Source: VXRJ01 sp965246995 (GTDB lineage: Bacteria; Acidobacteriota; Vicinamibacteria; Vicinamibacterales; UBA8438). From it: a DNA stretch of 64,000 nucleotides. Numbering within the stretch: the stretch's first letter is position 1; each line of letters opens with the position of its first letter. The stretch lies in contig OZ252008.1 of assembly GCA_965246995.1 (NCBI GenBank), forward strand, positions 1,550,001 to 1,614,000, given 5' to 3'. The position numbers and the translations under genes are program-made. Under the pieces are notes generated by a model. It was not told the origin of the DNA and made no database searches. It saw only the letters and a program-made list of their open reading frames with translations. Positions 62,801-64,000 of the stretch are shown here, one piece after another.

Positions 62801-63412
62801 GACGGCACGATCCCGACCCGCCTGCGCCTGCATACGAACCTGGAGATCTACTTCGACCGGATTGCCCACGCCGCTGCCGCGACGGAGGCGGGCTCGACGA
62901 CGCCCCTGCTAGCCAACGTGGCGGACTTGCGCTACCGCGGATACAACGTCACCGAGTTCGTCGGTCCTCGCCGGATCGAGCTTCCGCGCTACGAGCTCGC
63001 CAATATCCGTCCGATCTGGCGCGACCTGGCCGGCTTCCACACCCGCTTCGGCGATATCCGGGAACTGCTCACCGACGTGGACGACCGCTATGCGATCCTC
63101 AACGCCGGTGACGAGCTCCGCCTCCGTTTCGACGCGCCGCCCGAGCCGCCGGCCGGCTGGCGGCGTGACTTCATCCTGATCGGAGACGGCTGGGTCAAGG
63201 ACGGCGACTTCAACACCGCCCATGCGAAGACGGTGGGCCCGCTCCCGACGCACGAGACTCCCGACTATCCGCGGGAACCGTACCCCACGCTGGAGGATGA
63301 CCCGGTCTACCAGCGCTACCCGAAGGACTGGCTGAACTACCACACCCGTTGGGTCTCTCCCGACCACTACCTCCGCGGTCTGCGGCGCCTGGATCGCAGG
63401 CCGGTGAAGTGA
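59831..63412 (+). CDS. 1193-residue TPR / FG-GAP / ASPIC-UnbV-like protein
   Basis: The gene starts on GTG 59831 after GGAGG. Residues ~20-45 form a membrane anchor (LRLTALVFAAFFAGHAIAWW). TPRs span ~55-290, followed by a propeller (~300-680) with weak FG-GAP loops (LDWDSDYRMDLAL, DVEMDGDLDIVV, DLDFDGDPDAVLL, DLNDDGWIDFVG). An ASPIC/UnbV-like segment comes next (VHFGLGTRPQIDVARVVWP, ~710-735). The last ~430 residues, from WLFAYDGEQIRFVTDFLWR on, show no family I recognise and are rich in Trp, Tyr and His. It combines in one chain the TPR and CRTAC1 parts that are separate genes elsewhere in the window. Confidence 0.9.
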   Translation: MTGSPSPSFIAPSASGTGRGLRLTALVFAAFFAGHAIAWWFLGAGGPGAPSPQYQETVRVFYRALASLEVGLLDEARDGFAEAAALAPDEPAIQANLAVAEVGMGNDAGATAALTAAATLAPESAEVAYLQGQLASFAGRTDEATTHYRRAAELDADHLRARFALAQELERSGDAAVLTEARAWLEEVLAGRPDNLALLLERVRWAAVADDAPVLADSLARLRVVSDAWPPLAITQIDALAAAAGAGDLARAATFAQLLRNVLVRTATFREDLALVSVSAEQIAEPLDRFLTLPSPSQDASPPDRSLAYVREPIADAAAVAPAGAVAVTIMPAADDRAATIFVADGGAVRPIGPGADGAAGPFDFPGGATTTPPAADGLLPLDWDSDYRMDLALAGVDGLRVLVQGDDGTFAEMTPPAADDATDAPAAGADLTLHGVWAADVEMDGDLDIVVGPESASPWVARNNADGTWRTVRPFPEMPGLRGFVWGDLDFDGDPDAVLLDAEGGIHPMENLQAGRFASWPAPDPSEAAVAIALGDLDADGRLDLVSLDVSGSVRRSSVVADRWDTWDRDAVVTWGGFPDASAAGSYRLLLADLDNNGALDLAGSGAAGTQVWLADERSTLDPDPVAGIDGVEVFAAGDLNDDGWIDFVGLDSGAPVRLLGQGSAGYGWHEIFPRANVAAGDQRINSFGVGGEMEARAGLLVQKQVMTGGPVHFGLGTRPQIDVARVVWPNGVMQADFELAARDVFVAEQRLKGSCPWLFAYDGEQIRFVTDFLWRSPLGMRINAQDTAGVSQTEDWVLVRGDQLAARDGQYDLRITAELWESHFIDHVSLVVVDHPPATELHVDERFARNPAPLRPFVTGVSHPVARAVDDKGVEVTALVRKRDNDYVATFERGWHQGITRDHYLEVELDTTAGPLPSGGDVYLLAYGWLYPTDSSINVAVGQSTLSPPRGVRVEGQESDGSWTVMHEDMGFPAGKLKTMVIPLLRRADGTIPTRLRLHTNLEIYFDRIAHAAAATEAGSTTPLLANVADLRYRGYNVTEFVGPRRIELPRYELANIRPIWRDLAGFHTRFGDIRELLTDVDDRYAILNAGDELRLRFDAPPEPPAGWRRDFILIGDGWVKDGDFNTAHAKTVGPLPTHETPDYPREPYPTLEDDPVYQRYPKDWLNYHTRWVSPDHYLRGLRRLDRRPVK

Positions 63413-63434
63413 TACCACGCATGGTGAGAGGTGC

Positions 63435-63917
63435 ATGATAATGAAGCTCGACAAGATCCTGGTGCCGACCGACTTCAGTGAAACGGCGCAGCATGCGCTG
63501 GGCTACGCCCGCGACCTCGCACAACGGTTCGACGCGGAGATCCACCTGCTGCACGTCGTGCCCGACCCGGTGGCGCAGGGGTGGGCGGGGGAGGCGACCG
63601 GCCTGATCATCCCTGATCTGCTGCAGACGTGGGAGGCCGATTCGGAGAGACGCCTGGCGGAGATCACGGTCGAAGGCGTAACCGTCGAACGGGTGACCGC
63701 GGTCGGTCACGACTTCGTGGAAATCCTGCGGTGCGCCGGCGGGAACGGCATCGACCTGATTGTCATGGGCACCCACGGCCGGGGCGCGGTCAAGCACATG
63801 CTGCTTGGCAGCGTCGCCGAGAAGGTGGTCCGGAAGGCGTCGTGTCCGGTCCTCACGGTTCGGCACCCGGGCTACGAATTCGTCATGCCGGTCATGCCGG
63901 TCATGACGATCGCGTAG
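63435..63917 (+). CDS. Universal stress protein
   Basis: The 160-residue UspA-family protein begins KILVPTDFSETAQHALGYA and contains the ATP-binding signature GTHGRGAVKHMLLGSVAEKV (G-X2-G-X9-GS) near residue 117. It then has CPVLTVR. The C-terminus is extended by FVMPVMPVMTIA, encoded by three 9-bp tandem repeats (63882-63908). ATG 63435 follows GAGAGG; an ATG two codons later is also possible. It is 22 bp after the giant propeller gene and may share its transcript. The cytoplasmic role is ATP- or stress-related. Confidence 0.93.
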   Translation: MIMKLDKILVPTDFSETAQHALGYARDLAQRFDAEIHLLHVVPDPVAQGWAGEATGLIIPDLLQTWEADSERRLAEITVEGVTVERVTAVGHDFVEILRCAGGNGIDLIVMGTHGRGAVKHMLLGSVAEKVVRKASCPVLTVRHPGYEFVMPVMPVMTIA

Positions 63918-63938
63918 GCGCCTGTTTCCGCCGCGCCG

Positions 63939-64000
63939 TCAGAAATCGATATTCAGCAGGAGCCGCGCTGTGCGGGGAATCGACGGGTGGAAGTGGATAT
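63939..64000 (-). CDS. C-terminus of an outer-membrane beta-barrel, probably a TonB-dependent receptor (partial)
   Basis: The reverse strand reads IHFHPSIPRTARLLLNIDF followed by TGA at 63941-63939. The final strand with alternating hydrophobic residues and a terminal Phe is the outer-membrane insertion signal. PRTARLLLxxDF is characteristic of the last strand of TonB-dependent receptors. Only 20 codons lie inside the window, so the subfamily is uncertain. It converges on the stress-protein gene with a 21-bp gap. Confidence 0.65.
   Translation of the reverse strand, partial: IHFHPSIPRTARLLLNIDF

Noticed and set aside
60029..62869. Minus-strand open frame of 946 codons
   Set aside because: It is antisense to the 1193-residue TPR-propeller gene and has no domain similarity.

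Overview
The window is a high-GC bacterial chromosome segment that most resembles Acidobacteriota, probably class Vicinamibacteria. This placement is inferred from gene content, because no rRNA or other strong taxonomic marker gene is present. The supporting features are two very large TonB-dependent receptors with an N-terminal carboxypeptidase-regulatory-like domain, many CRTAC1-type (FG-GAP plus ASPIC/UnbV) lipoproteins, TPR lipoproteins, a VWFA-related secreted protein family, and secreted proteins carrying a PDLxGxxD motif. There are 42 protein genes, two of them cut by the window edges. I see no tRNA, rRNA, CRISPR array or intact transposase.

Positions 1-28100 hold mostly housekeeping and catabolic genes. 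A leftward cluster runs typA, aldose 1-epimerase, creatininase-family protein and cupin. A rightward set follows: M3 dipeptidase; a Gfo/Idh/MocA, GMC oxidoreductase and VOC operon; a Tat-exported double-VOC lipoprotein; a lectin-like secreted protein; an Asp/Glu-racemase-like protein; two tandem PDLxGxxD secreted proteins; a PQQ-like propeller; and a serine hydrolase. Next come an EVE protein, a lactate permease, a RnfD-like/Sel1 fusion with a SUMF1-like lipoprotein, an NHL propeller, another double-VOC protein, and a divergent pair made of an AXE1-like esterase and a cyclic-nucleotide-sensing acyltransferase.

Positions 28400-64000 are dominated by an envelope system repeated several times. 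TonB receptor 1 is followed by a hepT/mntA toxin-antitoxin pair and then a CRTAC1-TPR lipoprotein pair. TonB receptor 2 is followed by VWA, CRTAC1, TPR and TPR genes. A giant cytochrome c/copper-monooxygenase-like/TPR protein with an internal whole-module duplication lies divergent to another CRTAC1-TPR pair. A second VWA gene is followed by a pentaheme cytochrome-TPR protein, a CRTAC1 protein, a 1193-residue TPR-propeller protein and a universal stress protein. The last bases are the C-terminus of an outer-membrane barrel on the opposite strand. CRTAC1 and TPR genes overlap by 4 bp where they are adjacent, and most encode lipoproteins, so they are probably made together and displayed on the envelope. 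Both complete receptors have textbook -24/-12 (sigma-54) promoters and matching strong terminators.

The strongest unusual signals are: (1) the recurring TonB receptor / VWA / CRTAC1 / TPR-lipoprotein module, a possible functional counterpart of SusCD; (2) a 184-bp intergenic element with 20-bp terminal inverted repeats ending in CTAG, present in five full or degraded copies, with a paired base change in both ends of one copy and its TAG serving as the stop codon of three genes; (3) an in-frame fusion of a duplicated epimerase 5' end to typA; (4) a VWA gene with ATA where its paralogue has ATG; and (5) the sigma-54 promoters of the receptors. Start positions are my choices from ribosome-binding sites, signal peptides and overlaps; several genes appear to start on GTG or TTG, or may be leaderless.
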